Shown here: one piece after another, positions 25,129 to 31,694 of the stretch
Layout of the letters: every line of letters starts with the position of its first letter
How positions within the stretch are numbered: the stretch's first letter is position 1
Origin: Phosphoribacter sp035448065
GTDB lineage: Bacteria; Actinomycetota; Actinomycetes; Actinomycetales; Dermatophilaceae
DNA: 32,385 bases
Assembly: GCA_035448065.1 (NCBI GenBank)
Contig: DAOTIG010000023.1
Coordinates: forward strand, 1-32,385
Direction of reading: 5' to 3'
Program-made: the position numbers and the translations under genes
Notes under the pieces: model-generated
Database searches by the model: none
What the model saw: the letters and a program-made list of their open reading frames with translations, nothing else
Told to the model about the DNA's origin: nothing

Positions 25129-26181
25129 TCACGCGCCGAGCCGGATCGCGGTCTCGATGGCCCGCAGCGCACGCTCGTCCCCCGTGCGCGACCAGACGTC
25201 GAGCGCCGTGTCCGCGAGCTTGACGATGTGCTCGCCTCCATCGGCGACGGCGAGGTCCCACACCTCCTCCGCTCCCGGGTCGCGGCTGCTGCGCTGCTCG
25301 GCCGGCGCGAGCACATCGGGCCGGTATGCCGCGACGACGGCCGAGGTCGCCGTCCAGGCCGCGGCATACGCGTCGAGCCACCGCACCTGCGGCAGGCTCG
25401 GGAGCGCGAGCTGGACGGCGTTGGGGGCGGTGGCTGCGTGCACGAGCATGGTGGCGTTGCCGTGGGCGATCCGTGGGTATGCCGCGACGGTCGCGTCAAC
25501 GAGCCGGGCCAGCGCGGCCGGCACGTCCTCGGCACTCGTGGGTCCGGCGGCCTGCGTGGCGTGGTGCGCCCAGCCCGGGGCCTCGCCGAGCTGGCGGAGT
25601 CGGTGGCGGATGCCCTTGCTGCGATCCGGGATCGGGGGCACGGCGAGGAGGGCGTCGCCGACGCCGAGCGTGCCCTGTGGTCGGATGAGCGGCACCGGCT
25701 GGAAGCGCGCGGCCCAGTAGGCCAGCGCGTGGGCGATCTCGTCGACGCGCGGCTCGGTGGGGTCGGTGCGGGCGGCCCGCAGCGCGTGCCCCAGCCGGAT
25801 CACGCCGTGCGTGGCGCCGGCGGCGATCCCCGGCAGCAGCCGCGGCCACCAGGTGCCGACGACCTGCTGCCACGGGTGCTGCCGCACCTGCCGACGGAAG
25901 AAGTCGACCCAGTCGCCGGTGCGGGTGGGGTCGCCGAGCGGGTCGGACCAGCCGTCGTCGGCGATCGGAAAGCGACCCCGGGGCAGGTCGTCGAGCTGGC
26001 CGAGATAGTCGTCGGTCCAGGCCGACACTGCGGTCCCCGCGCCGCGGCGGGCCAGCGCCTCGACGGCCATCGGTCCGTGATTGGACAGCCAGCCCGCGAA
26101 CTCGGGTCCGGTGCGGTGCAGGCGCTCCAGCGCCTCGTCATAGCTGCCGGCAGCAGGGCCGGCGATCGCCGCTGTCATCAT
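25129..26181 (-). CDS. Questin oxidase-like protein (DUF4243 family), predicted SoxR target
   Basis: A 350-aa protein whose start (SYDEALERLHRTGPEFAGWLSNHGPMAVEAL) and later blocks (GDWVDFFRRQVRQHPWQQVVGTWWPRLLPGIAAGATHGVIRLGHA; WIR-type HHATQAAG helices) match the questin oxidase family, which in fungi opens an anthraquinone ring in a Baeyer-Villiger-type reaction. The bacterial substrate is unknown. It is divergent from soxR; its promoter has the MerR-type 19-bp spacer containing a SoxR box. The first ATG (26181) is about 8 nt after the -10, so the mRNA is probably leaderless; ATG 26178 is the next codon. Confidence 0.82.
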   Translation of the reverse strand: MMTAAIAGPAAGSYDEALERLHRTGPEFAGWLSNHGPMAVEALARRGAGTAVSAWTDDYLGQLDDLPRGRFPIADDGWSDPLGDPTRTGDWVDFFRRQVRQHPWQQVVGTWWPRLLPGIAAGATHGVIRLGHALRAARTDPTEPRVDEIAHALAYWAARFQPVPLIRPQGTLGVGDALLAVPPIPDRSKGIRHRLRQLGEAPGWAHHATQAAGPTSAEDVPAALARLVDATVAAYPRIAHGNATMLVHAATAPNAVQLALPSLPQVRWLDAYAAAWTATSAVVAAYRPDVLAPAEQRSSRDPGAEEVWDLAVADGGEHIVKLADTALDVWSRTGDERALRAIETAIRLGA

Positions 26182-26188
26182 GGCTCCG

Positions 26189-26219
26189 AGTAAAGAACCT
26201 CAAGTGAACTGGAGGTCAA
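26189..26219 (-). promoter_or_regulatory. MerR-type promoter with SoxR box (soxR / questin-oxidase-like spacer)
   Basis: On the minus strand TTGACC (-35, 26219-26214), a 19-bp spacer and TTTACT (-10, 26194-26189). The spacer holds the SoxR box: plus strand CCTCAAGTGAACTGGAGG (26198-26215), 16 of 18 matches to the E. coli box CCTCAAGTTAACTTGAGG. The 19-bp spacing is the hallmark of promoters activated by twisting MerR-family regulators. The box also overlaps the GGAGG ribosome site of soxR. Confidence 0.88.
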
Positions 26220-26222
26220 GGC

Positions 26223-26687
26223 ATGGCGCCCGAGGCCCTGCTCGCGATCGGCGAGGTGTCCGCGCGCAGTGGCGTCGCGGTGTCCGCGCTGCGCTACTAC
26301 GAGACCCTGGGGCTGATCGCCAGTCGTCGCACCACCGGCAACCAGCGGCGCTACCGGCGGGCCGTGCTGCGCCGGATCGCGGTCATCCAGGCCGCCCAGC
26401 ACGTCGGCCTGTCCCTCGACGAGGTGCGGGATGCCTTCGCCGCGCTCGACCCCGAGCATGCGCCGACCAAGCGCGACTGGGCGGCGTTGGCCAGGCGTTG
26501 GCGGCCGGTGCTCGACGCCCGCATCGAGGCACTGCAGCAGGTGCGCGACGGGCTGTCGCAGTGCGTCGGCTGCGGCTGCCTGTCGATGCGCCAGTGCGCG
26601 ATCTACAACCCCCAGGACGAGCTCGCCGCCACCGGCCCCGGCGCTCGTCGCCGCTTCCCCATCCCGCCATCCCCGCCCGCCCGCTGA
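26223..26687 (+). CDS. soxR: Redox-sensitive transcriptional activator SoxR
   Basis: A 154-aa MerR-family protein: helix-turn-helix (IGEVSARSGVAVSALRYYETLGLI), wing (SRRTTGNQRRYRRAVLRRI), dimerization helix and a [2Fe-2S] site CVGCGCLSMRQC (Cys114, 117, 119, 125; CX2CXCX5C). ATG 26223 has GGAGG 7 nt upstream. Family knowledge: oxidation by redox-cycling compounds switches the target promoter on. The divergent questin-oxidase-like gene is the obvious target. Confidence 0.94.
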   Translation: MAPEALLAIGEVSARSGVAVSALRYYETLGLIASRRTTGNQRRYRRAVLRRIAVIQAAQHVGLSLDEVRDAFAALDPEHAPTKRDWAALARRWRPVLDARIEALQQVRDGLSQCVGCGCLSMRQCAIYNPQDELAATGPGARRRFPIPPSPPAR

Positions 26688-26741
26688 CCTCCCGCGCGAA
26701 AGCCGCTTCCCTCCCGAAACCTGCGCGCGCGAGCGTGCGGT

Positions 26742-26763
26742 TAGCACATTCGTTCGATACTCT
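26742..26763 (+). promoter_or_regulatory. LexA-like (SOS) box and -10 of the alkB-like gene
   Basis: TAGCACATTCGTTCGA (26742-26757) matches 10 of 12 fixed positions of the actinobacterial SOS box TCGAAC-N4-GTTCGA (right half perfect). TACTCT (26758-26763) follows directly and lies 6 nt before ATG 26770, giving a leaderless transcript that LexA could block. The half-imperfect left arm keeps this tentative. Confidence 0.5.
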
Positions 26764-26769
26764 TTCGGT

Positions 26770-27396
26770 ATGCCGCTCACCGTGCAGCAGTCGCTCCTCG
26801 ACCTCGACGAGCCCATCGAGTTCGCTCCGCTGCGCGTCGAGCGGCACCACCTGCGCTTCGGCGCCTGGGTCGACATCCAGCCCGGCTGGCTCAGCGGCGC
26901 CGACCGGGTCTTCGACGAGATCCGCGCCGCCGTGCCCTGGCACGCCGAGCGGCGGCAGATGTACGACACGGTGGTCGACGTCCCCCGGCTCACCACGTTC
27001 TACGGCAGCGACGAGCCGCTCCCCTCGCCACTGCTCACCCAGGCGCGGGACCTCCTCTCGGCGCACTACCGGGGCGAGCTCGGCGAGGACTTCACCAGCG
27101 CCGGGCTGTGTCTCTACCGTGACGGCAAGGACAGCGTCGCGTGGCACGGCGACCGGATCGGGCGTGGCGCGACCCACGACACGATGGTGGCGATCCTCTC
27201 GCTCGGCTCGCCCCGCGTCCTCGCCCTCCGGCCGCGCGGAGGTGGTCAGACCGCGCTGCGCCTCCCCCTCGGGCACGGCGACCTCGCGGTCATGGGCGGC
27301 TCGTGCCAGCGCACCTGGGAGCACGCCATCCCGAAGACCGCCAAGCCGGTCGGCCCACGCATCTCGGTCCAGTTCCGCCCGCGCGGCGTCCGCTGA
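26770..27396 (+). CDS. AlkB-like 2-oxoglutarate/Fe(II) dioxygenase
   Basis: A 208-aa member of the AlkB family, which repairs alkylated bases by oxidative dealkylation. Iron ligands His126 and Asp128 (SVAWHGDRIG) and His185 (TWEHAIPK) are present, with Arg197 in GPRISVQFRP for 2-oxoglutarate. The N-terminal nucleotide-recognition lid occupies about 1-100. ATG 26770 sits inside a GTATGCCG element and 6 nt after TACTCT; no ribosome site. A LexA-like box fits a DNA-damage role. Ends at the perfect hairpin 27405-27447. Confidence 0.88.
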   Translation: MPLTVQQSLLDLDEPIEFAPLRVERHHLRFGAWVDIQPGWLSGADRVFDEIRAAVPWHAERRQMYDTVVDVPRLTTFYGSDEPLPSPLLTQARDLLSAHYRGELGEDFTSAGLCLYRDGKDSVAWHGDRIGRGATHDTMVAILSLGSPRVLALRPRGGGQTALRLPLGHGDLAVMGGSCQRTWEHAIPKTAKPVGPRISVQFRPRGVR

Positions 27397-27404
27397 CCCA
27401 CGCG

Positions 27405-27447
27405 TGGAGGTATGCCGCGGGGTCCAGGACCCCGCGGCATACCTCCA
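27405..27447. terminator. Perfect 21-bp hairpin between alkB-like gene and tuf3, built from GTATGCCG elements
   Basis: Arms 27405-27425 and 27427-27447 are exact reverse complements around a single A. Each arm holds one GGTATGCCGC element in opposite orientation. It starts 9 nt after the alkB-like stop and lies 27 nt from the tuf3 stop on the other strand; no U-tract. Confidence 0.85.
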
Positions 27448-27474
27448 GTCGGGTGGCGGGGGAAGCCAACCAGC

Positions 27475-28662
27475 TCAGTCGAGCACCTCGGTCACCGTGC
27501 CTGCGGCGACGGTCCGCCCACCCTCGCGCACGGCGAAGCCGAGCCCGGACTCCAGCGCCACCGGGGCACCGAGCTCGACGACGACCTCGGCCACCTCACC
27601 GGGCGAGATCCGGTCGCGGCCGAGCAGGTCCAGCCCACCGGACACGTCCGCCGTCCGCAGGTAGAACTGCGGACGGTAGTCGGCGCCGAAGGGGCTGCGG
27701 CGACCGCCCTCGGCCGCGGCCAGCGCGTGCAGCGTCGCCGCGAAGCGCCGCGACCCGACCGCCGAGCCGGCAGCGACCAGTACCTGCCCGCGCCGCACCT
27801 GCTCGCGCCGCACGCCGCGAAGCAGGACCGCGGCGTTGTCGCCGGCCTGGACCACCTCGAGCGTCTTGCCGAAGGTCTCCAGCCCCGTGGCGACCGACCC
27901 GACGACCGGGCCGAGGCCGACGACCTCGACCGCCTCGCCGAGGCGCAGCGACCCACGCTCGACGGCGCCGGTGACGACCGTGCCCCGACCGCTGATCGAC
28001 AGCGCGCTCTCGATCGGCATGAGGAAGGGCCGGTCGAGCACCCGCACCGGCGTCGGCACCGAGCGGTCCACCGCGTCGAGCAGCTCGTGGATCGAGGCCA
28101 CCCAGCGCGGGTCGCCCGCCAGCGCGCCCGTCGCCGACACTGGGACGATCGGCACGTCGTCACCCGGGAAGCCGTTGCGCCACAACAGCTCTCGCAGCTC
28201 CAGCTCGACGAGCTCGAGGATCTCCGGGTCGCCCACCCTGTCTGCCTTGGTGAGCGCCACGACGAGGTGGCGCACCCCGACCCGGCGTGCCAGCAGCAGG
28301 TGCTCGCGCGTCTGCGGCATCGCGCCGTCCTGCGCCGAGACCACGAGGATCGCGCCGTCGACCTGGGCGGCGCCGGTGATCATGTTCTTCACGAAGTCGG
28401 CGTGACCTGGCATGTCGACATGCGCGTAGTGCCGGTTCGCCGTCTCGTACTCGACGTGCGCGATGGTGATGGTGATGCCGCGCGCCTGCTCCTCCGGAGT
28501 CCGGTCGATGCCGTCGAAGGCGACGAACCGGTTGTGCATCGGGTCGGCGTCGGCGAGCACCCTGGTGATCGCGGCCGTGAGGGTGGTCTTGCCGTGGTCG
28601 ACATGCCCCATCGTGCCGATGTTGAGGTGCGGCTTGCTGCGCACGAAGGCGGTCTTGCTCAT
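27475..28662 (-). CDS. tuf3: Divergent elongation factor Tu paralogue (Tuf3-like)
   Basis: A 395-aa EF-Tu family GTPase of normal length. P-loop GHVDHGKT (19-26), switch I RGITITIAHVEYE (Thr64), G3 DMPGH (83-87); the G4 motif reads TKAD (138-141) instead of the NKCD of housekeeping EF-Tu. Domains 2 and 3 are present (GRGTVVTGAVERG; YRPQFYLRTADVSG). The N-terminus KPHLNIGTMGHVDHGKTTL and the VEYETANRHYAHVDMPGH stretch resemble the Streptomyces tuf3 group rather than Tuf1. It stands alone, not behind rpsL-rpsG-fusA, so it is a second copy. ATG 28662 has AAGGA 8 nt upstream; the longer frame is rejected. A 28737-28768 hairpin and a 39-codon ORF precede it. Confidence 0.85.
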   Translation of the reverse strand: MSKTAFVRSKPHLNIGTMGHVDHGKTTLTAAITRVLADADPMHNRFVAFDGIDRTPEEQARGITITIAHVEYETANRHYAHVDMPGHADFVKNMITGAAQVDGAILVVSAQDGAMPQTREHLLLARRVGVRHLVVALTKADRVGDPEILELVELELRELLWRNGFPGDDVPIVPVSATGALAGDPRWVASIHELLDAVDRSVPTPVRVLDRPFLMPIESALSISGRGTVVTGAVERGSLRLGEAVEVVGLGPVVGSVATGLETFGKTLEVVQAGDNAAVLLRGVRREQVRRGQVLVAAGSAVGSRRFAATLHALAAAEGGRRSPFGADYRPQFYLRTADVSGGLDLLGRDRISPGEVAEVVVELGAPVALESGLGFAVREGGRTVAAGTVTEVLD

Positions 28663-28736
28663 GGTCTGTCCTTGCTCTCGGGCTGGTGCCCGGGACCGCT
28701 TGCGCCGCAACCCTGCTCACGCGCCGGTATGCCGCG

Positions 28737-28768
28737 GCAGGAGGGTGGCGGGCGGGCCACCCTCCTGC
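28737..28768. terminator. Hairpin between the 39-codon ORF and tuf3 (attenuator candidate)
   Basis: GCAGGAGGGTGGC (28737-28749) pairs perfectly with GCCACCCTCCTGC (28756-28768) around GGGCGG. It lies about 75 nt upstream of the tuf3 start and 30 nt downstream of the small ORF stop, where it could end the short transcript or attenuate tuf3. A third copy of GCAGGAGGGT (28791-28800) could compete for pairing. Confidence 0.6.
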
Positions 28769-28799
28769 GCGGGTCCCGGTGGATGCGTGCGCAGGAGGG

Positions 28800-28919
28800 T
28801 CAGCGTCGGGCGCCGGTGAGCGCGTTCGCGTTCTCCGCGAGAGCGTCCGTCGCCAGGCATGCGGATCGGCCCGACAGGCGGTTGCCTGCCAGGCCGAGGG
28901 CATCGAGCAGACGGAGCAT
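28800..28919 (-). CDS. Leaderless 39-aa ORF upstream of tuf3
   Basis: The ATG at 28919 follows TAGCCT (28932-28927) by 7 nt. With TTGGCG 19 nt further upstream and GAAAA before it, the transcription start would be at the ATG itself. The product begins MLRLLDALGLAGNRLSG, is Leu/Ala-rich with one Cys, and ends TGARR. There is no hydrophobic run long enough for a membrane helix. A 33-bp palindrome covers the -10 and start codon. It could be a small protein, or a regulatory upstream ORF whose translation controls the hairpin before tuf3. No homologue is known to me; coding status is inferred from promoter position and the open frame only. Confidence 0.45.
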   Translation of the reverse strand: MLRLLDALGLAGNRLSGRSACLATDALAENANALTGARR

Positions 28920-28949
28920 GCCGGTCAGGCTAGCTGCCTGACCGGCATG
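28917..28949. promoter_or_regulatory. 33-bp palindrome over -10 and start codon of the 39-codon ORF
   Basis: CATGCCGGTCAGGC (28917-28930) and GCCTGACCGGCATG (28936-28949) are perfect 14-bp arms around TAGCT. The palindrome includes the predicted -10 TAGCCT and the ATG, as expected for a repressor operator. Confidence 0.6.
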
Positions 28950-28965
28950 TCCGCCAACGGTTTTC
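28927..28965 (-). promoter_or_regulatory. Promoter of the 39-codon ORF/tuf3, GAAAA-N3-TTGG class
   Basis: GAAAA (28965-28961), CCG, TTGGCG (28957-28952), 19-nt spacer, TAGCCT (28932-28927), 7 nt to the ATG. Same arrangement as at 12060-12098 and 29536-29574. Confidence 0.5.
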
Positions 28966-29011
28966 GCTGTGGAGGGAGATCCGAGCCCTAGAGCGCTCGG
29001 GTTTACCTCCA

Positions 29012-29473
29012 CTACCCCGCGCGGGCCGCCGACTCCCACTCGCGCAGGTCGACGATCCGCGGCGCATACGGCGTGCAGTGCAGCCGCTTCATGCCCGCCT
29101 CGAAGGGCGTGCGGTCGGCCTTGACGCTGTTGCAGTCCGAGCAGCAGGCAACGACGTTGAGCCACGTGTTCGTGCCTCCGCGCGAGCGCGGGCGAATGTG
29201 GTCGACCGTCGTCGCGCGCGCCCCGCAGAAGGCACACACGTGCCGGTCACGCAGCAGCACACCACGCCGGGAGAACCGGGCCGGCTGATACATCCAGGTG
29301 GTCCTGACGTAGCGCACCAGCCGCAGCACCGTCGGCCAGGGGTAGGGACCGACCGTCTTGTCGCCCAGCGACTCGTGGACGACGGCCACCCCGCGATAGA
29401 GCATGCGGAGCGCCTGCTTGAAGACGACGCCCCCGAGCGGCTCGTAGGACGCGTTGAGGACCATGACGCTCAT
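29012..29473 (-). CDS. HNH endonuclease domain protein
   Basis: A 153-aa protein of the stand-alone actinobacterial HNH group: N-terminal VMVLNASYEPLGGVVFKQALRML, then CAFCGARATTVDHIRPRSRGGTNTWLNVVACCSDCNSVK, with CxxC, the HNH core DHIRPRSRGG...WLN, and the second CxxC for the structural zinc. ATG 29473 has a strong AGGAGGT 7 nt upstream. An ATG at 29521 in the same frame is closer to the promoter and cannot be excluded. The cellular role of this conserved family is not established; it lies in single copy next to leuA. Confidence 0.88.
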   Translation of the reverse strand: MSVMVLNASYEPLGGVVFKQALRMLYRGVAVVHESLGDKTVGPYPWPTVLRLVRYVRTTWMYQPARFSRRGVLLRDRHVCAFCGARATTVDHIRPRSRGGTNTWLNVVACCSDCNSVKADRTPFEAGMKRLHCTPYAPRIVDLREWESAARAG

Positions 29474-29535
29474 CGGTGGCACCTCCTCGGCAGTCGCAGC
29501 GTACGTCACGGGTGGACGCATGTCGCGCCCCAGCG

Positions 29536-29574
29536 AGGGTAGGACGCGAACGGCATACACCTCCAACGCTTTTC
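29536..29574 (-). promoter_or_regulatory. Promoter of the HNH gene, GAAAA-N3-TTGG class
   Basis: GAAAA (29574-29570), GCG, TTGGAG (29566-29561), 19-nt spacer containing a GTATGCCG element, TACCCT (29541-29536). This predicts a leader of about 55 nt to ATG 29473. Confidence 0.5.
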
Positions 29575-29586
29575 ACCGTGAGCAAC

Positions 29587-29647
29587 CCCCATCAATGGGG
29601 AGGATTCGGGGCGCTGTCGCACCCTGGTTCCTCCCCGTTGACGGGGA
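29587..29647 (-). terminator. Two small hairpins after leuA
   Basis: TCCCCGT/ACGGGGA (29632-29647, 2-nt loop) and CCCCAT/ATGGGG (29587-29600, 2-nt loop) lie in the 195-nt gap between leuA and the HNH gene; the first is 22 nt after the leuA stop and may terminate leuA. The rest of the gap holds the HNH promoter and leader. Confidence 0.5.
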
Positions 29648-29668
29648 ACGACGCGCAGGTATGCCGCG

Positions 29669-31429
29669 TCAGGCCGGCAGGTGCGCGCCGTCGCGGACGG
29701 CCCGGTTGACTGCGGAGACGATCGCCGTGAGCGAGGCGGTGATGATCGAGGAGTCGATGCCGACGCCCCACAGCACCCGCTCCCCGACGGCGCACTCGAC
29801 GTATGCCGCCGCCTTGGCGTCGCCACCGGCGCTCATCGCGTGCTCGGCATAGTCGAGGACGCGCACGTCGACGCCGAGCTGACCGAGCACGTCGACGAAG
29901 GCCGCGATCGGGCCGTTGCCGTGGCCGACGAGCTCGGTGACCTCGTGGCTGTCGGGCGAGACCATCCGGTCGCGCAGACCTACCTTGAGCGTGGTGTCGC
30001 CCTCCTCCTCGGCCTCGATCCTCGCCGCGGCGAGCCGGAAGCGACCCCACGGGTTGTCCGGGGTCGGAAGGTACTCGTCCTCGAACTTGGCCCAGAGCTC
30101 GCCGGGGGTGACCTCGCCACCGTCGGAGTCGGCATACCGTTGGACGACGCCGGAGAACTCGATCTGCAGGCGGCGCGGCAGGTCCATGCCCCGCTCGCTC
30201 TTCATGATGTAGGCGACGCCGCCCTTGCCGGACTGGCTGTTGACGCGCACGACCGCCTCGTAGGACCGGCCGAGATCGTGCGGGTCGATCGGCAGGTAGG
30301 GCACGGCCCACGGGATGCCGTTGATGTCGGTGCCGGCCGCTGCCGAATCCTTCTCCATCCACTCGAAGCCCTTCTTGATCGCATCCTGGTGCGACCCGGA
30401 GAAGGCGGTGAAGACGAGGTCGCCACCGTAGGGGTGGCGCTCGTGCACCGGCAGCTGGTTGCAGTGCTCGACGGTGCGGCGGATCTCGTCGATGTTGGAG
30501 AAGTCGATCTGCGGGTCGATGCCCTGGGAGTAGAGGTTCATCCCGAGGGTGACCAGGTCGACGTTGCCGGTCCGCTCGCCGTTGCCGAAGAGGCAGCCCT
30601 CGATCCGGTCGGCGCCGGCGAGGTAGCCCAGCTCGGCCGCCGCGACGCCGGTGCCGCGGTCGTTGTGCGGGTGCAGCGAGACGACGACCGAGTCGCGCCG
30701 GTCCAGGTGCCGGATCATCCACTCGATCGAGTCGGCATAGACGTTGGGGGTGATCATCTCGACGGTGGCCGGCAAGTTGATGATCATCTTGTGGTCCGGC
30801 GTCGGGTCGATGACGTCGATGACCTCGTTGCAGATCCGCACCGCGAAGTCGAGCTCGGTGCCGGTGTAGGACTCCGGGCTGTACTCGTAGTAGACGTCGG
30901 TCTCGGGGATGGTCTCCTCGAGCTTGCGGCACAGCCGGGCACCCTGCAGCGCGATGTCGACGATGCCGTCCTGGTCCAGGCCGAAGACGACCCGGCGCTG
31001 CAGGATCGAGGTCGAGTTGTAGAAGTGGACGATCGCCTGCTTGCTGCCGCGGATCGCGTCGAAGGTGCGCTCGATGAGGTGGTCGCGGCACTGGGTGAGC
31101 ACCTGGATGGTGACGTCGTCGGGGATGTGCCCACCCTCGATGAGCTCGCGGCAGAAGGTGAAGTCGGTGTCGCTCGCGCTGGGGAAGCCGACCTCGATCT
31201 CCTTGTAGCCCATCCGGACCAGCAGGTCGAACATCCGCTTCTTGCGCTCGGAGTTCATCGGGTCGATGAGCGCCTGGTTGCCGTCGCGCAGGTCGACGGC
31301 GCACCAGCGCGGGGCCTTGGTGAGCCGGTTCGTCGGCCAGGTGCGGTCGGGCAGGTCGACAGCGAGCTGCTCGTGGAAGGGCACGTACTTGCCGAAGGGC
31401 ATCGGGCTGGGGTGCTGGGGGTGGTGCAT
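29669..31429 (-). CDS. leuA: 2-isopropylmalate synthase
   Basis: A 586-aa enzyme condensing acetyl-CoA with 2-oxoisovalerate, the first committed step to leucine. Catalytic barrel: WCAVDLRDGNQALIDPM (metal-binding Asp), EVGFPSASDTDF, HPHNDRGTGVAAAELG and GCLFGNGERTGNV (metal His/Asn). The C-terminal regulatory domain (about 430-586) ends GVGIDSSIITASLTAIVSAVNRAV and gives leucine feedback inhibition in the family. Length fits the longer LeuA group of actinobacteria. ATG 31429 has GAGAGG 6 nt upstream. Preceded by a Leu-codon leader peptide and an inverted repeat near the ribosome site. Confidence 0.95.
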   Translation of the reverse strand: MHHPQHPSPMPFGKYVPFHEQLAVDLPDRTWPTNRLTKAPRWCAVDLRDGNQALIDPMNSERKKRMFDLLVRMGYKEIEVGFPSASDTDFTFCRELIEGGHIPDDVTIQVLTQCRDHLIERTFDAIRGSKQAIVHFYNSTSILQRRVVFGLDQDGIVDIALQGARLCRKLEETIPETDVYYEYSPESYTGTELDFAVRICNEVIDVIDPTPDHKMIINLPATVEMITPNVYADSIEWMIRHLDRRDSVVVSLHPHNDRGTGVAAAELGYLAGADRIEGCLFGNGERTGNVDLVTLGMNLYSQGIDPQIDFSNIDEIRRTVEHCNQLPVHERHPYGGDLVFTAFSGSHQDAIKKGFEWMEKDSAAAGTDINGIPWAVPYLPIDPHDLGRSYEAVVRVNSQSGKGGVAYIMKSERGMDLPRRLQIEFSGVVQRYADSDGGEVTPGELWAKFEDEYLPTPDNPWGRFRLAAARIEAEEEGDTTLKVGLRDRMVSPDSHEVTELVGHGNGPIAAFVDVLGQLGVDVRVLDYAEHAMSAGGDAKAAAYVECAVGERVLWGVGIDSSIITASLTAIVSAVNRAVRDGAHLPA

Positions 31430-31435
31430 GTCGGG

Positions 31436-31503
31436 CCTCTCACTCCTCGTCGGGAAGGGGATGCGGCCGGGTCTCGCGACGCACGACGGACTCCGCGACG
31501 AGG
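31436..31503 (-). promoter_or_regulatory. leuA attenuator: inverted repeat flanking the leuA ribosome-binding site
   Basis: On the minus strand CCTCGTCG (31503-31496), just downstream of the leader peptide stop, can pair with CGACGAGG (31452-31445), immediately before the leuA Shine-Dalgarno GAGAGG (31441-31436); GGCC tracts on both outer sides can extend the pairing over it. Inner TCGCG/CGCGA segments offer a competing fold. This fits leader-peptide-controlled translation or attenuation of leuA, as proposed for actinobacteria. Confidence 0.6.
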
Positions 31504-31515
31504 GGGGCCGTCAGA

Positions 31516-31566
31516 TCAGGCCTCGCCGCGGCGCAGAAGGAGGAGGCTCACTCCCAGCCATGCCAC
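31516..31566 (-). CDS. leuL: leu leader peptide with four consecutive Leu codons
   Basis: From GTG 31566 the product is (M)AWLGVSLLLLRRGEA, 16 residues, with CTC CTC CTT CTG in a row, then two Arg and a stop at 31516. GTG 31572 would add two residues. GTG 31566 lies 8 nt after CATACT (31580-31575), so it is probably leaderless. Leucine shortage would stall ribosomes at the four codons, about 90 nt upstream of the leuA start. Confidence 0.75.
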   Translation of the reverse strand: MAWLGVSLLLLRRGEA

Positions 31567-31574
31567 GAGCACAG

Positions 31575-31603
31575 AGTATGCCGTGTGGTCCCCACCCGTC
31601 CAA
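31575..31603 (-). promoter_or_regulatory. leu promoter
   Basis: TTGGAC (31603-31598), 17-nt spacer, CATACT (31580-31575) on the minus strand. The -10 overlaps a GTATGCCG element (31576-31583). The remaining 90 nt up to 31694 hold nothing else I can name. Confidence 0.55.
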
Positions 31604-31694
31604 CGGCGGGGCGCGTCCGGGTCGACATGGGTACGGCACACAACCGCGAGCCGGGCACGTCGCCATCATCCGCGCGGCGACCTAAGCTGAGCGC

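Noticed and set aside
26741..26763. PafBC/RecA-NDp type promoter (TTGTCRGTG-N8-TANNNT) before the alkB-like gene
   Set aside because: Only about 4 of 9 bases of the upstream element match; the LexA-like box fits better.
27475..28662. Housekeeping EF-Tu
   Set aside because: It is not next to rpsL/rpsG/fusA, has a variant G4 motif and Tuf3-like blocks; an additional copy is more likely.
29681..31690. 669-codon plus-strand ORF opposite leuA
   Set aside because: Mirror frame of leuA with no domain; leuA is complete on the other strand.
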